Positions 36,394-50,800 of a stretch of 64,000 bases of DNA are shown in pieces. The position numbers and the translations under genes are program-made. Each line of letters opens with the position of its first letter. The stretch's first letter is position 1. The notes beneath the pieces were generated by a model that saw only the letters and a list, made by a program, of their open reading frames with translations, ran no database searches and was not told where the DNA came from. Origin of the DNA: Tubiluchus corallicola (Eukaryota > Priapulida > Priapulimorpha > Priapulimorphida > Tubiluchidae); NCBI GenBank assembly GCA_030141605.1, contig JAQGDQ010000987.1, forward strand, positions 1 to 64,000. The letters are read 5' to 3'.

Positions 36394-36614
36394 ACTCCAA
36401 TGACACTTAACACACTGGTATAATTTCTGAGTTGAATGTGATCTGTGAACTAGCTTACGAGAAAGCTCCACACCACTGAGAGACATGAGTTACCAGAAGA
36501 CCCAAAAAACATTATGCATGAGCCAAAATTTGTCAAGGTTTCAGTGTAACAAAATGTTTTCGTTCATTTTGGCCCTGAATAATTGCTATGTGATAATAAC
36601 ATATGAAGGCCTAG

Positions 36615-37060
36615 GATTGACTCAGCAATCTGGTACTGAATTCTGTTAGCAAGTGCTAGACTCAGTGAACTGGTACTGGACTCAGCAATCTGGTACTGGA
36701 TTAAGTTAGACTCAGTAAACTGGTACTGGACTCAGCAAGTGCTAGACTCAGTAAACTGGCACTAGACTCAGCAATCTGGTAGTGAATCATGTTAGCCAGT
36801 GCTAGACTCAGTAAACTGGTACTGGACTCAGCAATCTGGTAGTGAATTATGTTAGCAAGTGCTAGACTCAGTAAACTGGTACTGGACTCAGCAATCTGGT
36901 AGTGAATTATGTTAGCAAGTGCTAGACTCAGTAAACTGGTACTGGACTCAGCAAGTGCTAGACTCAGTAAACTGGTACTGGACTCAGCAAGTGCTAGACT
37001 CAGTAAACTGGTACTGGATTCAGTTAGCAAGTGCTAGACTCAGTACACTGGTACTGAGCT
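36615..37060. repeat. 36/60-bp compound minisatellite
   Basis: Repeated GCTAGACTCAGTAAACTGGT followed by ACTGGACTCAGCAA. A 60-bp long unit (with ATCTGGTAGTGAATTATG TT added) and a 36-bp short unit alternate. It starts about 220 bp after the SPG11 stop, so it may lie in the 3' UTR. It creates long spurious open frames on both strands. Confidence 0.92.
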
Positions 37061-37910
37061 CACACAATGCACATGTTTCTTTGGTAGTATATGTTTTACA
37101 AATCATTGCTGTAAGATTATCAATAATAATATTAATTAATTAACCATGTAATGAGAAATTTGGATTTTCAAACAGTGAACACTGTTTTTGTATGAGATAA
37201 TATGAAGTTTATCAGTAGCGTAACTATGCTTTTGGTCTCCCTGCAAAATTATCCATGGTCCCATGTCATTCAAAAGCAAAATTTTTATGCCATGTAGATG
37301 CGGTACAGTTTCTAAAATCAATTATCTTTTGGTACTAAAATGAATTATGATGAATAAACTGTGATACTAATTAGAGTACATAATGTCTAACTAGTTATAT
37401 TTTGGCTAAAATGTAAACAATAAATTTACTTTTTTATTTAACAAAATGTTTTTGTATTACATCATGATATCTTGATCTTTCAACTGGCAATATGATAATT
37501 ATCGTTGCATGTATTATGGGTATATGTATAATAATGTAATAACTGATCATTTTCGAATAAAACTTTTTTAAAATTTTATTGGACTTCTTTTTAGGTTGTT
37601 TCTTGTACTTTCTGACAAGTGTTCTGATACTGCGCACATTCATGATCATACGTGAAATACCTGAATCAAATTAAATACTGATGTGTGTTGCTGAAGCTAC
37701 TACTTTGCAATTGGTAAGAGACTGTTTATTTTTCAAGCAGTAATAATGAGAATGATGAAGAAAATGAAGAAAATGTTTACTGTACACTGAAAATGAAAAA
37801 GTAAAATAAGAAAATTGTAAAGCTGTAAATGCAGCATTGAACTGTAGACAATGTCGCAGATTCGAATGAGTAAATTTGGTACAGATCTCTGCTTTTTTCT
37901 CTCTTTGTAT

Positions 37911-38044
<134 letters not shown>

Positions 38045-38264
38045 CTTCCCTCCTGCTCTCTCTCCCTCCCTCCCGCTCTCTCTCCTTTTGTCTCTCCTCT
38101 CTTCCAAATCTTTTCTTGCTCCTACTGTAGGCTGATAAACCAAATTTAACAAATTAAATTCCGTTAAAATAATATAAAGTGTAAAGTTAAATGTGTATTT
38201 AATATATCAGTTATTACATTTATTAACATATTTATCGTGAGAAATATAAAAGAATAGGCCTTAT

Positions 38265-38371
38265 TTATAGTATCAGCTTTTGAACTCTTGGCCAAGAAGA
38301 ACTCTTTATAAGTTGGCAAGACGCGTCTGTAAATGCAACCGGAAGTGGTCTGGTATTCTTGCAGCTGCTCT
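38265..38371 (-). CDS. Candidate terminal exon of the minus-strand gene
   Basis: Acceptor TTTTTTCGCTTTCAG, phase 1 in, open to TAA at 38265-38267. Encodes TRPLPVAFTDASCQLIKSSS. Another frame (LPTYKEFFLAK) is open further, so phase continuity with 40391 is the only reason for choosing this one. Confidence 0.35.
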
Positions 38372-39786
38372 CTGAAAGCGAAAAAAGCATCAAATTTTTT
38401 ACTAATTGCAACTTGACATTTTTTCAGTTTGATTGACGTACTTTTAGCCTATAATCGACTGCTTGCTTAAAACGTCAAAGCTTAGATTACACTTGTTTTT
38501 TTTTCAGCAAAGTTTTTCAGTAAGAGTGCATAATATGTAGTAGGTTTATTTGACTAAACTGAAACGAGTTCACACACACTGTCTTTTGGTTTACATCAAT
38601 GTTGAAAGATATCTTACAATTTGGTTTGATAGAATGAACACACTAACCAAAATAAAAATAATGTTTATTTTACTTGGTAGCTAGGTCTCATTGACTGCAT
38701 AAATGGGCAATAGTTAGGTCTCATTGACTGGGCAAATCGACAATAGCTAGGTCTCATTGACTGCATAAATTGGCAATAGTTAGGTCTCATTGACTGCGCA
38801 AATGGACAACAGCTAGGTCTCATTGATTGCATAAATCAACAATAGGGAGGTCTCATTGACTGTGTAAATCGACAATCCGAATGAAAGCGCTAGAGTAACC
38901 TGTCTTCATAATTTTTTTTTACATAATAAGTATATTAATTTATTTTTCAAAATAAAAATTTTACTTTATATTAAATCTGTTTTAGTTTTAGTGAAAACTG
39001 ACAAACTTACAATAATACGACATGCTCTTTCTATCAAATATTCAAAGAATAATTAAGTTGACCAGATGACCACGTGGATTATTCTCATTTGCTTGTAAAT
39101 AAGCGGCACAAATAGCGTGATTCAGTTGGGAATGTGTCAGTGGGTCATATAGGTGGCTTGTATGGCTTTTTAATTCGTCATTTGGATATGATTCTTATAC
39201 GGGGCCCAAGCCTCCTAATTAAAAATACTTACTGTACAGTAATTATTATGTTGCTTGAGGCGGTTTTACTAAAAGTATCGTTGATCACGGTTCAATAATC
39301 TATAACTCAATGACTTATCTATGGTAAATGGGCTAATGTCGGACAGTGAGTTTTACGTTTTCCTAAAACTCATTAAGTTAACTGAACTTTATTTTTCCTT
39401 TCATTGTTAATACTGCCACATCACATCTTTAGACTGGCATATTCACCATTGCCTAGCACTTCGTCTTCTAGCAACCGTTTGGTCAAGAACATACAAGTAC
39501 GTTTGTCCTTAACAGTATTAACTTCTTTTAATTTGCTGATAAACCGACCTAAAATATGTCTTGTAAAATTTAATGTTTTTTTGTAATATTGTTTTGTAAA
39601 AATATTTTAATATTGTGTTTGTAAATATGTTCATTTATTGTATATAATTAGGCCTTAGTTTTACACTTTAGTTTTTTTTAGTCTGCACTGGACGCATTTG
39701 TCTTGAATAGTGTTGTTTTTAACATTACGCTGAGGATTACTCAATTCTATTGTAATAAGTAAGCCATTTTTAATGACAAATAAAGA

Positions 39787-39822
<36 letters not shown>

Positions 39823-42800
39823 CGCATTGATTATTTACAGTAGCAGTCTGTTCAGAAATGCTTCATTACCTGCAATGAACGTAGCAAAGCATCTAATTGT
39901 CACGGTACTTTACATTTTATGCAGCCACACCCTTTTAAGTTCTCCCTGATTCGTTAACAATATGGTTTTAGTTTATCAGATATTATTCCGACAAAATTGT
40001 AAAAATGTAGAGCATTTAGAAACCTGAAAAGCGCATTTGTGTTCGACATTAACCCATTTTACCCTATTACTTTTTTTAAATAACTTTTCGTAGTTCTTAA
40101 ACTCGAATTTTGTGACACTGCTACGTAACGAACTGTGAAGCGTATTCGAAATCAAATTCCACATTTCTGTTGTCATATTATAGAGCTGGATGGAGGTTGC
40201 ATGGTATACGTTTTCTCTGCCGGGATATGAGCCAGTAGAATATAGGGTTTTCATGGATGTGGATCATGGTTTGGTTTATGTCATATAGGTTATGGAATCT
40301 TTGTGAATCTACCTCCAGCCCGGGCGGTAGTCTCATGCATTTTGTTACTGGCCCGTAGCAACGTTATGAGCGTTTTTATTGTAAACTTACCAGACGCAGT
40401 CTTGCCATCATCACCTACATCTTTCTGAGCAGATACCTTCTGTTGTTTGTGAGTAGAAAAGAACTTTCGCTTTTGTCCCGGGCTTTGTTGTTTATGTCGA
40501 CTGGTGGGAGGCGACGGAGATTGCTTAAAAATATTCATAGATTTGCGATTCTTGTAAACACTAAGATTGTGCATGACCTCGGACAGTAGTCCAAGCTGCT
40601 GGTAGATGTATCTAGAACGCTTCTTCGTTCTCGGAAATGTACTCGTTTGCGACTTTTCCAGCGATTTCCGACCAGCTTCATAGAGTTCTTTTTTTGGCCC
40701 CTGTAACGAAACTGAATGATCTGACACTGTGGACCGAGCACCTCCTAGATCTGGCAATGATCCTAAATGTTCTGAAAGACTCGTTTCACTTGAGGCTGCT
40801 AAGTCGTTTGAGCTTTTTGTTACCTTATTATTTGCACTTTGCTGTTCTTCATTAATTGCTAAATAACGATGTGGTTCCCCCGTTTCTCCTAATTTGGCTT
40901 TCTCCATGGGGCCTGAACTGGCTACTGGGCATGACATGCGGCGATGTATCGGGAGCAACGTAGGGCGAGTTACTACCATCATCGGATTCAAATTTGAATC
41001 ATTGTTGTTCGAGCTGCCTCTTATGAGCAGCGAGGAAATGTCATTGGTTTTTAATCTCCTCTTTTCACTATTGCCATTTTCGTGAACTAAATCTGTAACA
41101 TTTGCTACATTTTCGTTGCCAAGCGTATCAGATCTTCCCGATTCTTTTTCTGGCGTTGCTAAGTGGCAAGGTCGAGCGTCCAGTGGTGAAGATGCTGATA
41201 TTTTGTTTGTTGACAAGAAATCCGATATATCGGTGATTTGGCTACTTTTGCTGAATCTGTAACTGATTTCGTTCAATTTCACTGAAGCAACTGAGGAATG
41301 AATGATCTTTCGCTTTGGTAATTGATCGCTAACCAGCACCTGTTCCGTCTGAAATATAAAAATAGTGTAAGCCATCATGCTTTCTAATAATATCCGTTTA
41401 TGTTGTTATTTAAGTATTCAATACAATGTAAAAAGTAAAAATAACAATATGCACACTTTGTTACAAACAGGCTGAAACAGCCAATACGACTTATCATCAT
41501 CATCATCATCATCATCATCAATATCATCATCAACATCATCATCATTATTAATATTAATCTTTTATTCGTAAAAAAATTTTCATGATTTTGGTATTAATAA
41601 TTAAAATTTTAAATAATAATTTTGTTAGTAATTAAAAATGAAAATGAACAAATTTGTCCATATTGGCATACATACATCATACAATATTGCCACATCTGTT
41701 CTCTTTACATTAAAATTGAAGCAAAGAGTGCAACAAACCTTACTCCAAAATTCACATATTCACATTTGAGCCATTCTGATACCTAAACTACCATATCGTA
41801 TAAATAAAATGCAACATTTTGGGTATAATGACTGAATTCGAATTTTTTCAAAAATCCCAGTTACGATTATTAATAAATTTGCTGGCATCGCGACCGCTAG
41901 TGCATAAGTAGGTTCAAGATTGACTATTTTGCAGGTAGTCTAATAACAGTGACGTGTTGTGTCTATTTAGTATCCCCATTCGTTATACCCTCAGAAAATC
42001 AAACCCAGTTTTAAGTTAACAGGGTGTAACTAAACTAGGTTAAAAGTGTATCCTGGAATATCTTAAAATTATATTGGAAACACCCCCTTCCCGCTCGCTT
42101 CAAATTGCCGCTTCCAGAAACAAAGCCTAACACTGTTGAAATTATTTTTTAGTTTCAGATGCTAATAGTTTTCTAAAAAGATAAACCTATTGCAATTAAA
42201 AAAGTGCGAGTTGTCGAGCTTTACTTTAATTTACATTACAGAAGTAAATAGTAATCTTGCGCGAAAGTATTTTGTCGAAACGTTCATGTAATATACAGTA
42301 TAACATCTGATGATTTTTGGGTAAAAATTTTTGAGTGACATAATTAGCAACTAAAACGTCACATACAAATATTTATTTATATACTATCTTAGAATCACCT
42401 TTAATGAATTGCTAAATAATGCTTTTTCTTTCAACTTTGAAATGCTATAGATTTTGAGAAGTTTTACAGCATTATTATTTTATTTATAATATTTAATGTT
42501 ATTTATTGTTCAACGAATATCATTTATTGTGTTCGTTGGTACCATTGTACCTGATTAAATTGTTTAATACTTTAGTTTCCCATTTAGGAACAAGGTGATT
42601 ACCATTCGCCTGCCTAATTTTATACTCACGAACATATCTGTATTGCAAATAAAAAATCGTTATAAATATTTAGCAACATTTATTTGATAATCTGTACCAA
42701 AAACATGCTTTTTTAGATTCATTAATGCTATTGACTTTAAAATACGGAATTTTTTAATAAACTAGAATGTAGTTCACAAAAAGTATAGAATCAGAAAATA

Positions 42801-44130
42801 TTGAAACTTAAAACTGTTAAAAAAGATTTTTTATGATAACTTTTAGCGCTTGCTACTTTTTGGTATATCGTTGAAAATATGCTTCTAACCACTGAACTAA
42901 ATTCATTCCTAGCCAACATCTCATTTCGTATATAATAACTGCATAGCATAAGTACGGAATTAGTTTAGAGACAAGTGCTCGCAGGAGGGGATGCTTACAC
43001 GTTCGTAACTAGCTATTTTGGTAGCAGGTTTACCACTAGCTATCAAAATACGTTTGTGGTCTCTAGACCTAATCTCTATCTATTTTGCATCAAGTTAGAT
43101 CTCTTAATCTCACTAGGTTACTCTGGTGGCTTGCAGAAACGCGAAACTATGAAGCCAACATTAACCAGGAGGCAGAGTTATATGGATGGACGACATATTT
43201 ATGTTAAACTGCTTTTAAGCCGGGCTGCACCTTCTAGGGAGCAGTAGCCATTCAAAAGTCATAATTTCGGTAAACGAATCTCATATATAACCACTCTATG
43301 GTCTTACTTCAGCTATTCATTTGCTGCAAGGAGACAAATAATTTAGGTGGTGTAGTGAATTCGACAAAGTCGTTATTTTTCAAAAATGACCAGGGCTGGA
43401 TAGGCTAGTATAGGAAGCAGCATAGGGCTCCACAAGCTTTGGGGTCCATACTTTGCATTGCTGACTTTAAAAAAGAAGGCTAGATTAAAGTGGCTCCGCA
43501 TCTGAGATGCAAGATCCCTTTTATTTGAAAGACATTTTATTTGGGACAAAGGGCCCTCATTTGAGACCCTTTATTTTAGATAAGAGCCCTCATTGAAGCC
43601 ATTTATTTGAAATATTGGACCTCCAGCTGTGCAACTGTTGCTAAAATATATCGCAAGTAAATATTCGAGGCGAATGCACGCAAATAAGAGGAAGGCTTCG
43701 TCTGAAGGGGTCCCCTAATTTCATTAGGCTGAAGTCCCCAAGAGGTCATAATTCGCCCTCAGCAGCACCAACACGCAGAGAGATAACATCTTCATTTGCC
43801 TGACGTTTCAACATTTATATTAATGCCATACATATAGGAGCATGGTTTGAAGCCTGCAAGCAGGCCCATGACTACAAAATTACGTAACTTAAGCTACATT
43901 AATAGCGACCATAAAACCATATTACGGTAAAACACTGTTGTTATCAATTAACAAAACAAAATGAAATGTCTCTCTGCATAGCACTGCGTGTATACGAAAA
44001 AGAAATTTTTCAATGCATGGGGTAATCGGTATGATTTCGTTTATTGTGAGGCGGCCATTTTGAAACAAAAGTAATAGAAATGAATGTTTATGTCCAGCTA
44101 TCCTGGATGGATGGATGAATGGAGAAAGAG

Positions 44131-44174
<44 letters not shown>

Positions 44175-44238
44175 GAACTAGGTAGGTAGGTAGGTAGGTA
44201 GGTAGGTAGGTAGGTAGGTAGGTAGGTAGGTAGCTAGC

Positions 44239-44294
<56 letters not shown>

Positions 44295-47200
44295 TAGATA
44301 GATAGATAGATAGATAAATAGACAGGTAAGTAGGTAGGTAGGTAGGTAGGTAGGTAGGTAGGTAGGTAGGTGGCAGGTAGGTAGTTAGATAGACAGATAT
44401 ACAAATAGACATACAGACAGCAGACAGACAGACAGATAGATAGTAGATAGATAGATAGACAGAAAAGATCTTTATTTGCCTATTAGATACAACGTAGAAG
44501 AATATTGCACATAAGAAATGTATACTGCGTACTGGAAGCAGCATACCAGCAAATCGTATACAACGTATCCGACTGTCAATAGCAAACATTGTGGCAGCTC
44601 ATAAAATTTCTTCGTTCTGTTTGTCGCCAAGTCAAATTTTGGCTTATTTTTAACTAGCATTTTGCGTCGCCCAGTTTTGAATGCCGTGTGTGTGTGTGTG
44701 TATGTGTGTGTGTGTGTGTGTGTGCGTGCGTGCGTGCGTGGTGCGTGCGTGCGTGCGTGTGTGTGTGTGTGTATTTAATCTTACATTAGTTTAGAAACAT
44801 TTAAATGGCTGTCTTCAGAGGAAGATGCTTTACTATTCTTTAAATGCATAAAGCAAAAGCTGAAGAAAAAATCGGTTGTTTTGAGATACTTGAATTAAAG
44901 TCAGAACCCATTTATAGGCCACAAAACCACAAAAAAGATTAAATAAGCACCAATTTAAATAATACAAAATTTAAAATAAAAACTATTTTTCTTACGGAAA
45001 CTGTTGCGTAAGAAGCGGTTCTGCAGAATATCCAAAATGCCAAGAATGCAAAAACCTGCTATTGCTTGTGAATTGCTAAATCAAGTTATAACATAGCAAA
45101 CAACCACATCAATGTTGTACGGGAAGAGCAAATAATACGTTTTTCATACCTGGACTCCGGTGTGCACCTAGCTATCGATTGCCAAAGTTTTCAAAATGGC
45201 AGACAAGTGCAAAAGAAGCAATAACAAAAACAATAACAAAAAGTATCTGTGTACTAGTGCAAATATCCCGCATTAAGTGGATTTTTGGACTTTTTTATTC
45301 AAAAAAGGTTCAAGTGCAAACATGGTTCAACATATTTGAATAAAAAACTATAAAAATTTTTATTTATTGTGCGACTCTGGATCAACATATGATGGTAAAA
45401 ACATGAAGATGTACGAGTGATTGCTTATATTACAAAAAAGTTCTCGTGAATCACGCAGGTGGAGTAAGTTAAGGTAAAAGGTAGGAGGCTGGTAACTCAA
45501 GCGGTAGAGTATGGAACTAATACTCTCAGGTCTCGGGTTCAAATCCCGACTAGTGTCAATTTTTCAGTGCCTTCTTTCTTCAACTCATTACCCGCAATGG
45601 GCAATAATTGGTAAAATAAACGGCAATGGTTTATAAAAATTCTGACTATCACAGTTATAATTAATTAATGTTATCGTTAGTTGCCAGCTAATTTGGGAAA
45701 GTACTGAAATTGATATTGTGTTGAGGAAGTTTTGTAATTGATTTCTTTGTCGTTTACGGAACGGAAGAAGGGCATGAAAAACCACACGTAAGAAACTGCA
45801 TACAAATGAGCAATTGCGCTTGCGCTAATTTGAATAACATTCCACCCGCGCAGTTGATGGTACTCCGACTATTGGCTAGCATTTGGTATTATTAATCGTG
45901 TTCTATTAAATCAACCAGTCAGAGCAACGCTAATTTCGCTATTAAACGCACATCTTTCAGCCTTCTGCAAGATTTAAAAAAACTAACAGGTTTAAAACAG
46001 CTTTTCTCCTGCAATATATGCCAGACCGGCTTTTCACCTTTGCTTGATCAACTTGCTCTTTTCATCATGCTAGACGCTGTACTTATTTATATCTGCAAGA
46101 GCGGTGTTTTGGTTAAAAACTTCATTTGCACTGGCAGAGTGTGTGAAACAGAGCATAAATTTCGATGAAACTATGTGCCCGAAGTAACATAGCCCATTGG
46201 TTGTCATAACTGATGAGTGGTTATAGCAACTGTTAGGGTTTGGGGTAACGCAGTTTGTTGTAAATTGCTAATGGCAGCTGTTCTGTTCCTAATTCTGAGG
46301 CGCTTGCATTGGATGCATCGATGCTATAACATTTATAAACAGGCTTGCTTGATTCACATCATAGACGTGTAACCACTCTAACACTGGTTACAATGATTAA
46401 AAGTCAGCTGGTTCACTTGGAATAGAATAAGAGTGAATATACTACGAGCAAATAGGATAAGAACAAAATAGTATTAGAAACAGTATTATATCGTCTACAC
46501 GTCTGATTATTGTTATGTTTATTATATTATTCTAACATTTAATTGTTATGTGTGTCAATTAGGTGTATTATGCATCAAATTATGATGTTGTAATTTATGT
46601 AATCTGTGTTATTGTCATTAATGCTTTGTAAATATGTTAGTATAATAATTATAATGCATTTGTGAATATTAATTGTTAACCCAATAAATTAAATTGAATT
46701 ATATAAAGTGACTTCTGGTCAAAGATGTAATTGTTAACACTTCTCAACGGCTACAAGTCGTCGTGTTGCCATTGCCATTTTCTTATAGGCTGTACGGTTA
46801 ATGTAGTTATAACTGTGAGAGATAGTCTTCAGCAGCTACCACACCATAATACTGAGATATTTTTGCAAGTCAAACGATAAATGGAACAAACGCATTTTAA
46901 TTCTACATTTAGATGTGGCTAATTTATACAAATTCAATACAAGTACCATGCTATCCCGTGATAGTGGTCCTTAAGAATTGACGATATTAAATAAACTGCA
47001 GTCGAAACAATCAGCAAAAACTGGCAGTGGGTTGCCGTGACCGGTGTAATGCGACCTGCAGTTTTAGCGGCTTTTACAAAATTTATCATGCTTTGCACGG
47101 CTAGAAAGCTTTATCTAACCATATTGTGAATTTCTCTATCTAAGCATATAAAATTTTTGTCAGTGAGTGTTTCAACCGAGAAAAGGCAAAAAAATGAAAT

Positions 47201-47792
47201 CATACTATTGATAGTTTTACGAGAGTTTTTAGCAGCGATGCTTTCACGGGAATTCAAAGCGGTTGAGGTTATAATTTATTGAATTGAATTAATTCTAATT
47301 GAATTGAACAGAATTGAATTTAAAGGACGATTAAAAGTCACTAAGTTTTCTTGTCGGTTGTCAAAGCTAAAAAAGAAATCCAACCTATTGTTTTTATTAT
47401 AATGATAAGAGTTTTGTGATATAAGTGTGTATAAAATGTTGACTCCAGTTATTTTTTGCATTGTGTCACGCATGCGCAAATCGGTAAAGAGTACTTTTCA
47501 TCAATGTTTCCTTTGCCTTTTCTCGTGTCTGTAAATCAAAGAGTCACTTCAAACTGATCGTATACACATTTTTCAGGTTTGTTGTGTGAAGATAGGTAAA
47601 TTAGCCAAAAACACGAAGGATCTTGAATGTATGACGAATGTATGTTTTTTCTAACAAGCATGCATTCGTCATACACTCAAGACATTTCATGTTTTTTAAC
47701 AAAAAACAGCAAAGATGATAATTAAAGGAGATTCTCTTTTATCGTTTCTTTTTCTTTCTTTCTTTCTTTCTGTCTGTCTGTCTGTCTGTCTG

Positions 47793-47868
<76 letters not shown>

Positions 47869-50800
47869 TTTTCTTTAATTTTCTTCTTTTTTTACTTTGT
47901 TGGTTTTTGCTTATTTGTCATTTTCTGCCTTTTTGCTTCCTATTTATTTATCAATACCAGCATTCGCGCTTTTTAAAATAGCGTACAAATTTTTTTTTTT
48001 TGGTTTCTTATAATTATCTTACTCGTATTCACAATTGCCGTAAAGAGCCTCTTCAAATTGTGCTTTGAATTATGCTGCCCATTCCTAACTCATGAATTTA
48101 TACTCATGTCATTTAGTATTTTAGTTTGGAGAAGATACTTCTAATTGCGAAACAGTATTTTCTGGATGCATATGTCAATTACATGCACTTTATTCAGAGC
48201 AAGTTTTATTTATATAAAACCGAAGGTCATCAGTTCAGAGGAGCCCCTGATGAAATTACCACCCCAATTGTCAAAAACCCTCATGTTAAAAGACCAATGA
48301 CCTACCAAGGCACAAATTTGCTTTTTGTTCAGCACCTATTACGTAGCAAAATATTTTACTTTCGTTTTTTTTTCTCTCTCACTCTCTCTCTCTCTCTCTC
48401 CTTCTCTCTCCTCTCTCTATTCCTCTCTATTCCCTCTCCTTCTCTCTCCCTCTCTGCCTCTCTTTCTCATCTTCCTTTCTACGCTCTCTGATTTGAAGCA
48501 CTTGCTCTTCTTTTCGACACAGCTTATCAAATATAGATCAGATCAAATAAGTTTCAGATCCTACGTAAAAAGTGTAACGAAATCCAAACATCGCATCAGA
48601 ATGATTTTGGAAGACCCATCCGACCATTGGGTCCATCTGTGCATGACTTTCGCAGCCTGTTTATATGTCTACACATGTGATTTTAATGGCAGTTTAGGAT
48701 GCATGTGAAACATAAATAAAGTCTCGATCAGTTCTATTCACGTTTGAATAGTCTTCCGCATATTGTTACAGGATGTCGCGGGAACCTCGCATTTGGTTAG
48801 TCCTCGTCCTCGGTTTATGTTGCCCTTGCATTTGACATTGCATTTTCAATTGCACTATCATGATACAGTAACTACTGTTACTGTATATGGGCGCGAAATA
48901 AAACGATGTCCCACGATTATGCATAGGTTCACTCTAACAAATCATTCCTATTTTTACGACAGAGCACAACCCCCGCATGTAATCTCTCATTTAATGCAAT
49001 CAACTCAATTTGTTTATACAAATTAGATTAACTCAACATTACATTGGGGCTAGACAGTTTAAAGTGTAAAGTGTCAAGACATCATGAAATTAAAAGCAAT
49101 GGTCTTTATCTTAGAAGAATAAGAGTTGTCGATTTATTTTGTTGGATATCCAGGTACGAAATACACCACATATACTTTATATACTCTTAAATGGATGGGT
49201 ATTGTGAGCTCAGAGGAGATTGTGAACTGATAGTTACACCTCTGATAAACTTTGTATAAAATTTTAGCGTTCATATGGAAAATCAAAAAAAAGATTTTGA
49301 AAGGAAGGAATAGTTCCTCTGCAGCTGATAGGAACTGTTGATTCATTTGATGCAGATGTATACCATGTTTAAATTCTAGCGATAAATCTTGCCAATCAAA
49401 ATGTACATCCTTTCTTATCTCTCACTAAAGTAGAAGTAGATAGTTCTTCCAGTGATTTCTTCATCCTTTCACCTCAGTCACTCACTCACTCTGTCGGTCA
49501 CACTTTTTCAAATCCAAAGTACTTTAATCGTTGTATTAAAACTTGGTAGGATTTTTCGTCAGGCTATCGCAGGTTAAGAAAAATTGTAGTCATCCCTTCG
49601 TTAATTAATAAATTAATTAGAACGGCATAATCGTTGTAAAACCTTTGCAGACAGATCTTTTTCTGTAGCTGGCCTCAGAGAATGGATCTAACTCCCACTC
49701 GCTTTGCATTGTTGTGATAAATTTGATGTGTAAAAATTTAAGACTCGTCTATTTATTTTAGCCTTTTTGGAACTCAGTCTGTTACAACTACTGTAGTACA
49801 ATTTCAGTGGTGTCTACACTGTACAGTGTCTAGTTTCAATTCACTGTGGTACAAATTTGTGTAATAAATAAATAAATAAACTTTTAAACTGACGCTTGCG
49901 AACTTTTAGGTTGTACTGACATTTGGTCCTAGGATTACGGGTATATCTAAAACAACATTTTGAACATGATACTATGATATCACACACATAATAATAATTT
50001 ACAATATTACTGCTATGACATAATGTTATTTAAGCAGGCTTGTTGTTTTATCTAAAAACGTGCTACTTACAATTCTGCTGTGACAATGTGCATGATGGAC
50101 TCGACGCGGATATTTGACTTGTTTGATTTCTCCAGTAGGACTCAAAGGCGGCAGCTCAGTTTTCGAATATAAAGTTATGCTAAATTCCACGGATCCATTG
50201 CACTGATTTGTCATGTCCCTTCCTTCACTGAGCGCTTTTTTACTCGTCAAAGCCTCGTCCGTGACAGTTAAACAATTCTTATTCGCATTGATGAATTGTC
50301 CTGTTTCATCAAAGTCACCCCCTTCAACAGATTCATCAACGTTATTTGAATTCATTTTGTCTGCAAGAGGGTTTATTTCTGTGACAGATTCTGAGTTGTG
50401 TTGTAGCACTGCATTATCGACACTTGCACTGAGCCTCAAAGAACAAAAAGGAAAGAGGAACAATGCACTAAAAGTTCAACTAGTATTTTTTGCGTAGCTC
50501 CATGGCAGATCACAAAAAACTTCTCTATAATATACTTCAGTGTTAATTTTGTGCTAACAATAAATGCTGTGTCATTTTCCAGTTTAAAACGAGCTAATCA
50601 TTCACGTTCTGCACGCGTTTTTCACAAATTAAAAATTCTATTAAGCAGCACTTCATGATGCTGATTTCACTAACGATTACAGACGACACGTGTTTGATTA
50701 ACTGGCAGTGATTTGCACTCCTCATCCACGAAGCAACTTTCTTTATTCTGGAGCGGATGATCTCCTGCAAAACTTGGCTTCAAATGACCTACTGTTTAGT

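Larger units (their letters stand above)
41349..50067 (-). other. 8.7-kb intron of the minus-strand gene
   Basis: Contains simple repeats, a tRNA-like sequence, a CT-rich tract, several AATAAA-plus-pentamer tails (near 46684 and 47276) and a LINE fragment, each listed. In 41560-44100 and 45790-47270 I see no feature. Confidence 0.5.

Noticed and set aside
36701-37030. 109-residue repetitive minus frame (ESSTSLLSLALA)
   Set aside because: Product of the 36/60-bp minisatellite; no start context, splice support or conservation.
38679-38876. CRISPR-like array of 33-bp repeats
   Set aside because: Same reason; no spacers.
44098-44589. 163-residue Tyr/Leu/Cys-rich minus frame
   Set aside because: Translation of GGTA/GACA/GATA microsatellites.
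47715-47981. Ser/Phe/Leu-rich plus frame
   Set aside because: Translation of the TTTC array.
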